Source of the DNA: Spirochaetota bacterium
Lineage (GTDB): Bacteria; Spirochaetota; UBA4802; UBA5368
Direction of reading: 5' to 3'
NCBI GenBank assembly: GCA_017998475.1
Contig: JAGODA010000021.1
Span: 1-18,635 of the forward strand
DNA length: 18,635 nucleotides
Numbering within the stretch: position 1 is the stretch's first letter; the number at the start of each line of letters is the position of its first letter. Of the stretch, positions 1 to 7,889 are shown piece after piece. Both the position numbers and the translations under genes were made by a program. Below the pieces are notes generated by a model. It did not search any database. It worked only from the letters and a program-made list of their open reading frames with translations, and was not told where the DNA came from.

Positions 1-1395
1 GAGCCCCATGGCAATGCCCGCCACCGCGGCCTTTACCGGAACCCCCGCGTTGAAGAGGGCGAGCGAACCGGAACAGACCGACGCCATCGAAGAGGAGCCG
101 TTCGACTCGAGTATCTCGGAGACGACCCTTATGGTGTAGGGAAACTTTTCGGCTTCTGGAATGATGTACTGAAGTGAACGTTCGGCCAGCATTCCGTGGC
201 CTATCTCGCGCCGCCCTACGCCGCCCGTCCTTCCGGTTTCTCCGACCGAGAAGGGAGGGAAATTATAATGAAGCATGAAACGGCGGAAGCTCTCACCTTC
301 CAGAGCGTCGAGTCTCTGCGAGTCGCGTCCGGTTCCGAGCGTCACCACGCCGAGGCTCTGCGTCTGCCCCCGTGTGAACACCGAGGAACCGTGCGCCCTC
401 GGAAGCACTCCGATCATGATGTCTATCGGGCGTATTTCCGTTAGGGCTCTTCCGTCGGCGCGCTTTTTCTCGTCGAGAATGCGGGCGCGCATAATTTCGT
501 AATCCAGGTCGTCGACGATCGACGCGACCTGGCCGATCGAGTCAGGAAAGGATTCCTTCAGTTCCGCCGAGGCGCGATCGATTATTCCCCGGACCGCGTT
601 CTCGCGGTCTTTCTTTTCCGTGATTTTGACAAGATCGACAACGTCCTGACGAAAACGTTTCTGTACCTCTTCGCGAAGCGCGAGATCCCGTTTTCTCGGG
701 GTGTAGGCCATCTCGGGCTTGCCGACCTGCTTTTTTAAATCTTCCTGCGCGTCGCAGAGTTTGAGGATCTGCTCGTGCGCGAAGACGACGGCGCTTATCA
801 TGTCATCCTCGCTGACATTTTTCGCGGAGCCCTCGATCATGGTGACGGCCTTCTTCGTGCCGGCGACCACCAGGTCGATATCGCTCGCTTCGGATTCATC
901 GAAGGTCGGGTTGACGATGAACTCCCCCTTGATCCTTCCCACGCGTACCGCGCCTACCGGACCCTTGAAGGGGATTCCCGAAACCGAAAGCGCGGCCGAT
1001 GCCGCGTTGATCGCGAGAACGTCTGACTGAGTCTTCTGATCGGTGGAGAGAACGGAGATCAGTATCTGCACCTCGCTGACGAAATCCTCGGGGAAGAGCG
1101 GCCGGAGTGGCCTGTCGGTGAGGCGGCTCGTAAGGGTTTCCCTGTCGCTCGGCCTCCCCTCGCGCTTGATATATCCACCCGGAATCTTGCCGGCGGAATA
1201 AAACTTTTCCCGATAGTCGACGGTAAGAGGAAAGAAGTCCTGCCCCTCCACCACCTTGCGCGAAACGACCGCGGTGGCGAAAACGATCGATTCTCCGCTT
1301 GAAACGGCCACGGCGCCGTCCGCCTGTTTGGCGAGATAGCCCGTATTAAACCGAATCTCCTCCCGGCCTACTTTTATACCTGATTCAAAACTCAT
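1..1395 (-). CDS. pnp: Polynucleotide phosphorylase (PNPase), 3' part cut off by window edge
   Basis: PNPase degrades RNA 3'-to-5' by phosphorolysis, releasing nucleoside diphosphates; it is a trimeric cytoplasmic enzyme and often part of the degradosome. I translated the minus strand by hand from ATG at 1395 and it stays open to base 1, giving the first 465 residues of a protein that usually has about 700. The N-terminal RNase PH domain is clear (DFFPLTVDYREKFYSAGKIP, then RLTDRPLRPLFPEDF), followed by the helical linker and the start of the second RNase PH domain (RADGRALTEIRPI, VLPRAHGSSVFTRGQTQSLG, SNGSSSMASVCSGSLALF, ending at GIAMGL). The KH and S1 RNA-binding domains and part of the catalytic site lie beyond the edge. 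The start is supported by a purine-rich AGAGGTAGGA just upstream. It follows rpsO by 84 nt, the classic order. Confidence 0.97.
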   Translation of the reverse strand, partial: MSFESGIKVGREEIRFNTGYLAKQADGAVAVSSGESIVFATAVVSRKVVEGQDFFPLTVDYREKFYSAGKIPGGYIKREGRPSDRETLTSRLTDRPLRPLFPEDFVSEVQILISVLSTDQKTQSDVLAINAASAALSVSGIPFKGPVGAVRVGRIKGEFIVNPTFDESEASDIDLVVAGTKKAVTMIEGSAKNVSEDDMISAVVFAHEQILKLCDAQEDLKKQVGKPEMAYTPRKRDLALREEVQKRFRQDVVDLVKITEKKDRENAVRGIIDRASAELKESFPDSIGQVASIVDDLDYEIMRARILDEKKRADGRALTEIRPIDIMIGVLPRAHGSSVFTRGQTQSLGVVTLGTGRDSQRLDALEGESFRRFMLHYNFPPFSVGETGRTGGVGRREIGHGMLAERSLQYIIPEAEKFPYTIRVVSEILESNGSSSMASVCSGSLALFNAGVPVKAAVAGIAMGL

Positions 1396-1438
1396 TATCC
1401 TACCTCTTAAATGCCTTGATGCCCGTAATCGAAGCTCG

Positions 1439-1464
1439 TGTCGGGCGCGGGCCGGTCACCGACA
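1439..1464 (-). promoter_or_regulatory. Hairpin in the rpsO-pnp intergenic RNA
   Basis: Six-base arms TGTCGG/CCGACA enclose a 14-nt GC-rich loop in the 84-nt gap between the rpsO stop and the pnp start. No U-run follows on the minus strand, so it is not a typical intrinsic terminator. In E. coli the equivalent gap carries an RNase III-cleaved hairpin through which PNPase represses its own synthesis; a similar processing role here is inference by position only. Confidence 0.4.
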
Positions 1465-1479
1465 GCCGTGGAGGAACTC

Positions 1480-1737
1480 CTATCTTCTCAGGCCGAGCGA
1501 CTCGATGAGGCTCCGGTATTTCTCGAGATCGTTTTTCTTGAGATAATCCAGAAGTCTACGACGCTGGCCGACGAGCTTGAGCAGCCCCCTGCGGGAATGG
1601 AAGTCCTTCTTGTGCACCTTGAAATGCTCCGTCAGGTGGTTGATCCTTTCCGTCAGCAGGGCAATCTGAACATCCGGCGAACCGGTATCGCTTTCATGCC
1701 TTTTATACTGATTGATGACCTCGCTCTTCTGACGCAT
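1480..1737 (-). CDS. rpsO: 30S ribosomal protein S15
   Basis: S15 binds the central domain of 16S rRNA early in 30S assembly and contributes to inter-subunit bridges. The 85-residue product carries the family signatures: DTGSPDVQIALLTERINHLTEHFKVHKKDFHSRRGLL, QRRRLLDYLKK and the terminal LIESLGLRR. It is three or four residues shorter at the N-terminus than the common 88-89-residue form. The ATG at 1737 is preceded by AAGGAG about 11 nt upstream. It lies between truB and pnp on the same strand, 89 nt after truB, a gap large enough for leader regulation (see the hairpin at 1796-1818). Confidence 0.98.
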   Translation of the reverse strand: MRQKSEVINQYKRHESDTGSPDVQIALLTERINHLTEHFKVHKKDFHSRRGLLKLVGQRRRLLDYLKKNDLEKYRSLIESLGLRR

Positions 1738-1795
1738 ATGACGCTGTTCTCCTTATTCCTTATGTGATTGATCGATTTTGCCGTTCCGGATGTAA

Positions 1796-1818
1796 GCGCT
1801 CCACATACACGGGAGCGC
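1796..1818 (-). promoter_or_regulatory. Hairpin in the rpsO leader
   Basis: A perfect 7-bp stem (GCGCTCC/GGAGCGC) with a 9-nt loop lies in the 89-nt truB-rpsO gap, about 60 nt upstream of the rpsO ATG. On the minus strand it is followed by TTACATCC, which is too T-poor for an intrinsic terminator. S15 autorepresses by binding structured leaders in several bacteria, using different folds, so an autoregulatory element is a reasonable but unproven reading. It could instead be a processing or 3'-end stabilising hairpin. Confidence 0.4.
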
Positions 1819-1826
1819 GACGCACT

Positions 1827-2744
1827 CTACCTGTTAAAAACATTCCTGTATTCGACTGACCAATTATCAGTATCGACGTTGGCGATGGCAATACAATTTT
1901 TTCGCCCGTCCAGTATAATGAAGGGCGACCTGCCCTCCAGGCTCACTATGTCACTTTCCCCGAAAAACGCCCCATTATTCACCTTTTTCACGGCGCCGTC
2001 GGCCACCACTATCCGTCCGAAATCTACGAGCGCCTGCTCCGGGCTCAGCAGGAAACGTTTCCCCGCCGGCGAACCGGAAAGATATTCTCTCATCTCCCCC
2101 AGCGTCGCCGCATCCTCGACCGAAAAGCCTCCCGAAGCGGTGCGCCTGAGCTCGGCCAGGTGCGCCCCTGTTCCCAGGGATTCGCCGATATCGCGCGCGA
2201 GCGACCTGATATACGTGCCCTTGGAACAGAGCACATCGACGGTCAGCGTCCTCCTGCCAAGATCGATATCGAGGACTAAAAGCTCTTTTACGACCACGTC
2301 CCGCGCGGCGAGTTCGACCTCTTTACCCTCCCTGGCGAGGTCGGAGGCCCTCCGGCCCTTGATTTTAAGCGCGGAGTATGTCGGCGGCACCTGCCGGAGC
2401 CGTCCCGTGAAACGCTTGGCGACGGAGAGAATCCGCTCCTCATCGATCCCGCCCAGGTCCGCCGTGGCCGTAATCTCGCCCTCGGCATCGCAGGTGTCGG
2501 TCGTCACACCGAGCCGTATGACGCCCGTATACCGCTTGTCCCCCTCCAGGAAGTACTGCGTCAGCCTGGTCATCGAACCGGTGCAGACCACCAGAAGACC
2601 GGTCGCCGCTTTATCGAGGGTCCCGGAATGGCCCGCCTTCCTCGCGCCAAGAAGCCTGCGCGCCTCCTCTATGGCCGAAAAGGACGTCATACCCTTCTCC
2701 TTGTCCAGAAGAAGGACCGCGTCCCTCGCCTTTGACGCGTCCAC
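1827..2744 (-). CDS. truB: tRNA pseudouridine(55) synthase TruB
   Basis: TruB isomerises U55 to pseudouridine in the T-loop of tRNAs and also acts as a tRNA chaperone. The 305-residue protein has the catalytic motif HSGTLDKAATGLL with the nucleophilic Asp at residue 44, the KRYTG motif (Tyr72), RLRQVPPTYSALKIKGRRAS (about 115-134) and CSKGTYIRSLARDIG with Arg180. Two positions depart from the common consensus: Lys replaces the usual Pro after the catalytic Asp (GTLDP), and Ser134 stands where many members have Tyr. The start is GTG at 2744, since no ATG lies upstream of the conserved N-terminal LLLDKEKG; rbfA ends 2 nt earlier, so translation is probably coupled. Confidence 0.97.
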   Translation of the reverse strand: MDASKARDAVLLLDKEKGMTSFSAIEEARRLLGARKAGHSGTLDKAATGLLVVCTGSMTRLTQYFLEGDKRYTGVIRLGVTTDTCDAEGEITATADLGGIDEERILSVAKRFTGRLRQVPPTYSALKIKGRRASDLAREGKEVELAARDVVVKELLVLDIDLGRRTLTVDVLCSKGTYIRSLARDIGESLGTGAHLAELRRTASGGFSVEDAATLGEMREYLSGSPAGKRFLLSPEQALVDFGRIVVADGAVKKVNNGAFFGESDIVSLEGRSPFIILDGRKNCIAIANVDTDNWSVEYRNVFNR

Positions 2745-2746
2745 CG

Positions 2747-3151
2747 TCAGCCGCCGTTCTCACCGGAGGTTCCTTCGCCCCCGTCCGGTTCGCCGGCGTC
2801 GCGGTCGCTCCCCGTATCGAGTTTTTCGATCACACCGACCATCCGGACCCCTTCTTCAACGGATGTGTCGAGATGGAAAACCAGTCTGGGCGTGGTGCGA
2901 AGCTGTATCCCCTTTCCGACGAGGAATTGAACGTAATTGCGCGCCGATTCGAGGCCCGCCATCGATTTTTTCTTGGCGGTTGCGTCCCCCAGCACGGACA
3001 CGAAAACGTCGGCCACGCTGTAATCCCTTGCGAGTTTCACCCGCACCACCGATACGAATCCGATGCGGGGGTCCTTTATCTCGGAGAGAAGGGCGTCCGC
3101 AACGACCCGCTTGATGAGCTCTTCGAGCCGTTCCCTTCGATGCGTCGTCAT
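2747..3151 (-). CDS. rbfA: Ribosome-binding factor A
   Basis: RbfA binds pre-30S particles and supports the last steps of 16S rRNA maturation, especially in the cold. The 134-residue protein shows the single KH-type domain: an N-terminal helix (RRERLEELIKRVVADALLSE), DPRIGFVSVVRVKLARDYSVADVFVSVLG (about 27-55) and the end motif IQLRTTPRLVFHLDTSVEEGVRM (82-104). The last 25 residues or so form a Gly/Asp/Glu-rich, probably disordered tail. ATG at 3151 begins 3 nt after the infB stop, and the stop codon is 2 nt before truB, so it lies inside a tightly coupled infB-rbfA-truB block. Confidence 0.96.
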   Translation of the reverse strand: MTTHRRERLEELIKRVVADALLSEIKDPRIGFVSVVRVKLARDYSVADVFVSVLGDATAKKKSMAGLESARNYVQFLVGKGIQLRTTPRLVFHLDTSVEEGVRMVGVIEKLDTGSDRDAGEPDGGEGTSGENGG

Positions 3152-3154
3152 GTT

Positions 3155-5686
3155 CTATCCGTCCAGCGTCTTGGCGATCTCTATCGTCCGATACGCCTCG
3201 AAGGTATCACCTTCCTTGAGATCGTTGAAATTCACAAGACCGAAGCCGCACTCCTGCCCGGAATCGACGTCGGAAACGTCATCCTTGAATCGCTTGAGCG
3301 ACTTCAGCTCGCCGTCAAAGATGACGACGCCGTCGCGGATGAGGCGCACCCTGTTCTTCCTGTTGACCTTGCCAGTAAGCACGATGGCGCCGGCAATGGT
3401 CCCGAGGCGCGAGATCTTGAATATCTGCCGCACTTCGCCGCTCCCCACGACCTCTTCCCGGTATTCTGGCGAGAGCATGCCCTCCATGGCCGCCCGGACC
3501 GAATCGGTCACTTCGAAGATGATGTTGAAGAACTTTATCGATACGCTCTCCTTCTCCGCCAGTTCCGACACCCGTGCCGTGGGCCTTACATGGTAGCCGA
3601 TGATGATGGCGTTCGACGCGGACGCGAGCATGACGTCCGACTCGTTGATGCCGCCGGTGCCCGCGTGGATCACCTTCACCCTGACCTCGCCTGTTGAAAG
3701 CTTCTCGAGGGCCTCCTTGAGCGCCTGCACCGAGCCGTCAACATCCGCCTTGATAACTACGCGGAGCTCCTGCACCTCTCCGTCGCGTATCATCTCGTTG
3801 AGGTCCTCAAGCGTCACCTTGCGCACTTTTTTCGCCGTCTCGAGACGCCGGAGGTCGATGCGTTTCTGCGATATCTGCTTGGAGTATTTCTCCGATTCGA
3901 CGACCTGGAACGGGTCGCCGGCGGAGGGAACGCCGGAAAGCCCGACGAGCTCTACCGGCATCGAGGGCCCCGCCTCCTGCACGGGCTGGCCCTGGTCATT
4001 GAACATGGCCCGGACCTTCCCGGAGTAGATGCCGACCACAAAGGGATCGCCGAGATGCAGCGTACCATTCTGCACCAGCGCCGTGGCCACCGGACCCCGG
4101 CCCGGATCCAGGCGCGATTCGATAACCACGCCCCGGCCCAGAAGCGCCGGGTTCGCGTCGAGTTCGAGCATTTCGGCCTGTATGAGAATGAGGTCGAGGA
4201 GCTCCTCGATGTTCATCATCTGCTTCGCGCTGACCTCGGCGTACAGTGTGGTTCCACCCCACTCCTCCGGCGCCAGGTCGTAATTGGAAAGGTCCTGCTT
4301 GATGCGGGTCACGTTGGTCTCGGGAAGGTCGATCTTGTTGATCGCGACGATTATCGGAACGTGCGCGGCCTTGGCATGGTTTATTGCCTCAACGGTCTGG
4401 GGCATGACGCCGTCGTTGGCCGCCACGACCAGGATGACGATGTCCGTGACGCTCGCCCCGCGGGCGCGCATGGTGGTGAACGCCTCGTGACCCGGCGTGT
4501 CGAGAAACGTCACGAACTGTTCGCGGACCTTCACCGTGTAGGCGCCGATGTGCTGCGTGATCCCCCCGAACTCTCCATCGACGACGTTTGTCTTGCGGAT
4601 CGCGTCGAGGAGCTTTGTCTTCCCGTGGTCCACATGTCCCATTACCGTGACGATCGGAGGGCGCTTCCGACGGTCCTCGGCGCGGTCATCCTCCTCGTGC
4701 CGTATCACCGTCTCCTCGAATAGGGACACCACACGCACGCTCGTCCCGAACTCGGACGCCAGGATTTCGGCGGTCTCCGCGTCTATAACCTGGTTGATGG
4801 TGGCCATCATACCGAGCTTCATCAGCCGGGAAATCACCTCGCTCGCCTTGACGTTGAGCTTTTTGGCCAGGTCGCCGACCGAAATGCTTTCGGTTATATC
4901 GATGTTCTTTGGCGATACCGCGACACGCTCCTGCTCCTGAACGCCTCCGTGCGGACCACCCCTCTTTTTGCGGGAGAAGATGTTTTTCTCGAAAGTCTCC
5001 TTGCCCTTGTCTTTATAGGCCCTCTTCTTGCTGTCTTTCTCCTTTTCCTTCTCCTTGGCCTTCTTTCTCTTTTCTTTCTCCTTCGCGGAGATCGCTTCAT
5101 CCTTCTTGTCGGGCGCGGCGCCGTCTCTTGGCGGCGGCGCTCCGGGGCCGGGTCTGCGTTCGCCGAAAGGCCGCCCGTCTCTTGCGCCCGGGGCTCCTCC
5201 CGGACCTCCCCTGCGGGCCCCGTCAGTTCTCGGAGCCGGTCGCGAATCAGGACGCCTTCCTCCACCGGCCGGCGGACGCTGATCCGAGCGAGGGTGTGCG
5301 GGTCTTGCGGCCGACGGAGGTCGTTTTTCCTCGCGGGGCTGCGGGGCTGCGGGCACGGAAGGCTCCTCCTTCTTTTCCGGAGCGGCCGCGGCCTCCTCTT
5401 CTTTTTCCTGCTTCTCTTTGATGAGCTCCCTGGAAACGGTCACCTTGCGCTTCAGCTTGATCTTCGCGCCCGATCGTTCACTGCGCTCGTTCTTGCGCTC
5501 CAGAAGCTCCCTCGCCGCCTTCGCGCGCTGCTCCTTGATTACCTCTATTTTTTTCTGTACCAGAAAGACATCCTTCTCGGAGAACTCTGCGTCCATCCCG
5601 GCGCAGCTTATCCCGAGATCCTTGCATATGGTAAGGATATCTTCTTCCGTTACATGATTGGCGGTTGCAATATCAATTGCTTTCAT
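3155..5686 (-). CDS. infB: Translation initiation factor IF-2
   Basis: IF-2 is the GTPase that brings fMet-tRNA to the 30S subunit and promotes 50S joining. From ATG at 5686 the product has 843 residues. Visible in order: an N-terminal helical segment, a disordered Pro/Arg/Gly-rich stretch (about 105-190), a strongly basic KEK-rich stretch (about 200-235), the IF2 N-domain (VGDLAKKLNVKASEVISRLM), then the G domain with GHVDHGKT (350-357), GITQHIGAY, DTPGHEAF (396-403), NKID (450-453) and SAK, followed by domains II-IV ending KTLDG. A GTG two codons upstream (5692) is open, but only the ATG has well-spaced AAGG (5 nt). nusA lies 83 nt upstream and rbfA 3 nt downstream. Confidence 0.97.
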   Translation of the reverse strand: MKAIDIATANHVTEEDILTICKDLGISCAGMDAEFSEKDVFLVQKKIEVIKEQRAKAARELLERKNERSERSGAKIKLKRKVTVSRELIKEKQEKEEEAAAAPEKKEEPSVPAAPQPREEKRPPSAARPAHPRSDQRPPAGGGRRPDSRPAPRTDGARRGGPGGAPGARDGRPFGERRPGPGAPPPRDGAAPDKKDEAISAKEKEKRKKAKEKEKEKDSKKRAYKDKGKETFEKNIFSRKKRGGPHGGVQEQERVAVSPKNIDITESISVGDLAKKLNVKASEVISRLMKLGMMATINQVIDAETAEILASEFGTSVRVVSLFEETVIRHEEDDRAEDRRKRPPIVTVMGHVDHGKTKLLDAIRKTNVVDGEFGGITQHIGAYTVKVREQFVTFLDTPGHEAFTTMRARGASVTDIVILVVAANDGVMPQTVEAINHAKAAHVPIIVAINKIDLPETNVTRIKQDLSNYDLAPEEWGGTTLYAEVSAKQMMNIEELLDLILIQAEMLELDANPALLGRGVVIESRLDPGRGPVATALVQNGTLHLGDPFVVGIYSGKVRAMFNDQGQPVQEAGPSMPVELVGLSGVPSAGDPFQVVESEKYSKQISQKRIDLRRLETAKKVRKVTLEDLNEMIRDGEVQELRVVIKADVDGSVQALKEALEKLSTGEVRVKVIHAGTGGINESDVMLASASNAIIIGYHVRPTARVSELAEKESVSIKFFNIIFEVTDSVRAAMEGMLSPEYREEVVGSGEVRQIFKISRLGTIAGAIVLTGKVNRKNRVRLIRDGVVIFDGELKSLKRFKDDVSDVDSGQECGFGLVNFNDLKEGDTFEAYRTIEIAKTLDG

Positions 5687-5769
5687 TTGCACCTTGCTTC
5701 TGCTTATAGAATTTTCGGAAGAACGCGGTACCGTTCAATTCGCCGGTCTGGTCGCGCTATGCCGCGCCG

Positions 5770-7161
5770 CTACTTCTCCGCATCCGTTTCGTCGGCGGCC
5801 CCGGCCGCCTCCGCATCACCCGCTTCTTCCTGCCGTCCTTCCGCGGACTCTTCCTCTCCTTCCTCTTCCATCTCTTCTTCAAAATCGATCGACTCCGCGA
5901 GGATGTCCATTATCTTCTTCGCGGTCTTTTCGCCGATTCCATCTATCTTCATGAGATCGTCGAACGAAGTCTCAACCAGGTCCTCGACCGAGAAGAGCCC
6001 CCCGGCCTCCAGGAGCTTTATGGTGCGGGCGTCGAGGCCGGGCAGCTCTTCGAGCGGCGTCTCCTCGACGTTCTTGCTGGCAAAGAGCTGCTCAACCATG
6101 GCCCTGGATTCGCTGGAACTGAGGAATTCGCGGTATTGCTCCTCGGTCTTAATATCGATGTCAAACCCGCACAGCCTGGCGGACAGTCTGGCGTTGTGAC
6201 CCGCCTTGCCAATCGCGAGCTTGTACTGTTCCTTCTCGACGACGGCGATAACCCCGCCGCTCCGGGTTTCGATAACTTCTTTTACACGCGCCGGCGTAAG
6301 AGCGTTCGACGCCATGATCCTGCGGTCGTCGACCCATTCAACCACGTCTATCTTCTCTCCCTCGAGCTCGCGCACTATGGATTGAATCCGTATCCCCTTC
6401 ATTCCCACACACGCCCCGACGGCGTCAACATCGTCGCGTTCGCTGGTCACCGCCACCTTCGTGCGAAGACCCGGCTCGCGGACGATGTTGACGATCTGCA
6501 CCACTCCGTCGTAGACCTCCGGAATCTCCATCTCGAAGAGCTTCTGTATGAATTTTGTGTTGGCCCTCGAAAGCACGACCGACGGCCCCTTGGTGTTTTT
6601 CTGCACCGAGAGAACGAGGGCCTTTATACGCTCGCCGGTCTTGAAATGCTCGAGCGGCGACTGTTCGCGGGCCGGGAGAATGCCCTCGGTCTTTCCGAGA
6701 TCTACGAATATCGCGTCCTTCGTCTTGCGCTGGAGATAGCCGTTTATCAGGTCTCCCTCTTTGTCCTTGAAGTCGTTATAAACGATGTTTTTCTCGGCTT
6801 CCTTGATCTTCTGGACTATCACCTGCTTCGCCGTCTGCGCCGCGATCCTTCCGAACGACTCGAGCGGATTTTCCTCGACGTCCATCTCGTCGCCCAGCCG
6901 CGCGTCCGGATTGAACCTCCTGGCCTCGGCCACGTGGACTTCCTCGGCCCTGTTGCGCGGTGAGTTGACCACCATCTTCCTGGAAACGATCTTCACCGTG
7001 TTCCTGTCGCGGTCGAATACTACCCGAACATTGGTGTTCGACCCGTACTGCTTCTTATAGGCAGAGATCATCGCCGACTCGACGATTTCCTCGATAGTCT
7101 CCCGCGTTATACCCTTTTCATTAGCGATCTGGTGTAACGCCTCGAAAAAATTATTGCTCAT
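5770..7161 (-). CDS. nusA: Transcription termination/antitermination factor NusA
   Basis: NusA binds RNA polymerase and nascent RNA, modulating pausing, intrinsic termination and antitermination. The 463-residue protein has the N-terminal polymerase-binding domain (1-125, with ENPLESFGRIAAQTAKQVIVQKI), an S1 domain (about 136-200), two KH domains (ERDDVDAVGACVGMKGIRI, about 240-280; LAIGKAGHNARLSARLCGFDIDI, 315-337) and one C-terminal helix-hairpin-helix region (LPGLDARTIKLLEAGG, KIDGIGEKTAKKIMDIL, 373-420). Residues 427-463 are a Glu/Asp/Ala tail, much shorter than the tandem acidic repeats of E. coli NusA. ATG at 7161 has GAAGG about 9 nt upstream. rimP precedes it by 50 nt. Confidence 0.97.
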   Translation of the reverse strand: MSNNFFEALHQIANEKGITRETIEEIVESAMISAYKKQYGSNTNVRVVFDRDRNTVKIVSRKMVVNSPRNRAEEVHVAEARRFNPDARLGDEMDVEENPLESFGRIAAQTAKQVIVQKIKEAEKNIVYNDFKDKEGDLINGYLQRKTKDAIFVDLGKTEGILPAREQSPLEHFKTGERIKALVLSVQKNTKGPSVVLSRANTKFIQKLFEMEIPEVYDGVVQIVNIVREPGLRTKVAVTSERDDVDAVGACVGMKGIRIQSIVRELEGEKIDVVEWVDDRRIMASNALTPARVKEVIETRSGGVIAVVEKEQYKLAIGKAGHNARLSARLCGFDIDIKTEEQYREFLSSSESRAMVEQLFASKNVEETPLEELPGLDARTIKLLEAGGLFSVEDLVETSFDDLMKIDGIGEKTAKKIMDILAESIDFEEEMEEEGEEESAEGRQEEAGDAEAAGAADETDAEK

Positions 7162-7211
7162 GTCATTGAACCTTCATCACGTTAATGATTCTCCGTGCCC
7201 GCCGGGCCGCC

Positions 7212-7661
7212 CTATAATTCCAGGTTCGCGCTCTTTATCGAGTCGAAATCGATGCTGACGACGGCGTCGCCGTCATGCAGCGTTATCGAGGCGCCGTCCA
7301 CGCCCGCTATTTTCCCCTTCACCACGCGCTGTACGTCGCCATCGCGGAAGATGATCTTCGCGGGGGACCCGCTGAACCGCCTGAACTCCTCCACGCTTCG
7401 AAGCTGCCGACGTATTCCGGGGGATGAAACCTCCAGCGAATACTCCGGGAGTATCCCCGACTCGTCCAGGCGTCGGGAAAGCTCCCTGCTGAAAGCCTCA
7501 CAGTCCGAGTGGGAGATCGGCGCATGTCCGTCGATCCTGACGACTACGCTCGAGTTCCTGCCCTTGAACAGCAGGTTGGCCTCGTAAATCGAATACCCGA
7601 GGTCGCCGGCGACGGCCCAGACCGTCTCCATCACCCGCTCCCTGACCGCTGGATTGCTCAT
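7212..7661 (-). CDS. rimP: Ribosome maturation factor RimP
   Basis: RimP aids early 30S assembly and normally heads the nusA-infB operon, as here. The 149-residue reading shows the family core: an N-terminal helix, LGYSIYEANLLFKGRNSSVVVRIDG (21-45), SHSDCEAFSRELSRRLDE, and the signature LEVSSPGIRRQL (76-87), where most relatives have GLDRPL. The C-terminal SH3-like barrel follows, ending SANLEL. The start is uncertain. ATG at 7661 gives the usual length but has GGAG abutting it; ATG at 7634 has AGGGAG at 6 nt but would trim the first helix. The frame stays open 39 codons further up to 7778, yet that extension reads through the terminator hairpin and resembles no RimP sequence I know. Confidence 0.9.
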   Translation of the reverse strand: MSNPAVRERVMETVWAVAGDLGYSIYEANLLFKGRNSSVVVRIDGHAPISHSDCEAFSRELSRRLDESGILPEYSLEVSSPGIRRQLRSVEEFRRFSGSPAKIIFRDGDVQRVVKGKIAGVDGASITLHDGDAVVSIDFDSIKSANLEL

Positions 7662-7683
7662 CTCCGGACCGCTGTGTATATTG

Positions 7684-7711
7684 AAAAAAGAGAGTGGTTT
7701 GACCACTCTCT
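7684..7711 (-). terminator. Intrinsic terminator in the rimP-nusA leader
   Basis: The minus strand reads AGAGAGTGGT, loop CAA, ACCACTCTCT, then continues TTTTTC; the complement of bases 7684-7689 gives six T, the first shared with the stem base. The stem is 10 bp with no mismatch. The U-run ends only 22 nt before the chosen rimP ATG, leaving no room for a promoter in between. It can end transcripts from the PLP-enzyme operon (stop codon at 7890) and would also act on any transcript initiated at 7,770-7,807, making it a candidate attenuator of the rimP-nusA-infB operon. Confidence 0.85.
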
Positions 7712-7769
7712 CTCTATCTGCAGGCAGACGCCAAGAAACAAGAAAAAGGGAAAATACAACTCCACAAAC

Positions 7770-7807
7770 ATAGTCCAAAATGTTACTATTAATTTCAAGT
7801 TTTTTTT
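7770..7807 (-). promoter_or_regulatory. Candidate sigma-70-type promoter for the rimP-nusA operon
   Basis: In an AT-rich island within GC-rich DNA, the minus strand shows an A8 tract (7800-7807, UP-element-like), TTGAAA (7793-7798, 5 of 6 matches to the -35 consensus), a 17-nt spacer, and GACTAT (7770-7775, 3 of 6 matches but keeping A2, A5 and T6). Transcription would start near 7763 and pass through the terminator at 7684-7711 before rimP. The -10 match is weak, so the exact hexamers are uncertain. Confidence 0.4.
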
Positions 7808-7889
7808 AGTCCCTGCTCCTTCACGGGCCGTGCACGCGGCTCCGCCTACACCCAGCACCCGCGCCCTCTACACTGGCTGGCGTACGCCC

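Noticed and set aside
1768..3114. 448-codon plus-strand open frame opposite truB and rbfA
   Set aside because: It is antisense to two clearly conserved genes, is Ser/Arg/Pro-rich and has no recognisable domain; GC-rich DNA commonly gives such open shadow frames.
4949..6199. 416-codon plus-strand open frame opposite infB and nusA
   Set aside because: Low-complexity Leu/Ser/Arg translation antisense to IF-2 and NusA; no family match seen.
7715..7735. Sigma-54-like GG...GC pair upstream of rimP (TTGGCGTCTGCCTGCA)
   Set aside because: The GG and GC elements are 9 nt apart rather than the strict 10, and the rest of the consensus is poor.
7662..7778. In-frame 39-codon N-terminal extension of rimP
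   Set aside because: It reads through the intrinsic terminator, resembles no RimP N-terminus I know, and the shorter form already has the family's usual length.
7779..7889. tRNA gene upstream of rimP, as in the E. coli metY-rimP-nusA layout
   Set aside because: No cloverleaf, T-loop GTTCGA-type motif or acceptor pairing could be found on either strand. The 10-bp palindrome GGCGTACGCC at 7879-7888 stands alone and has no U-run.
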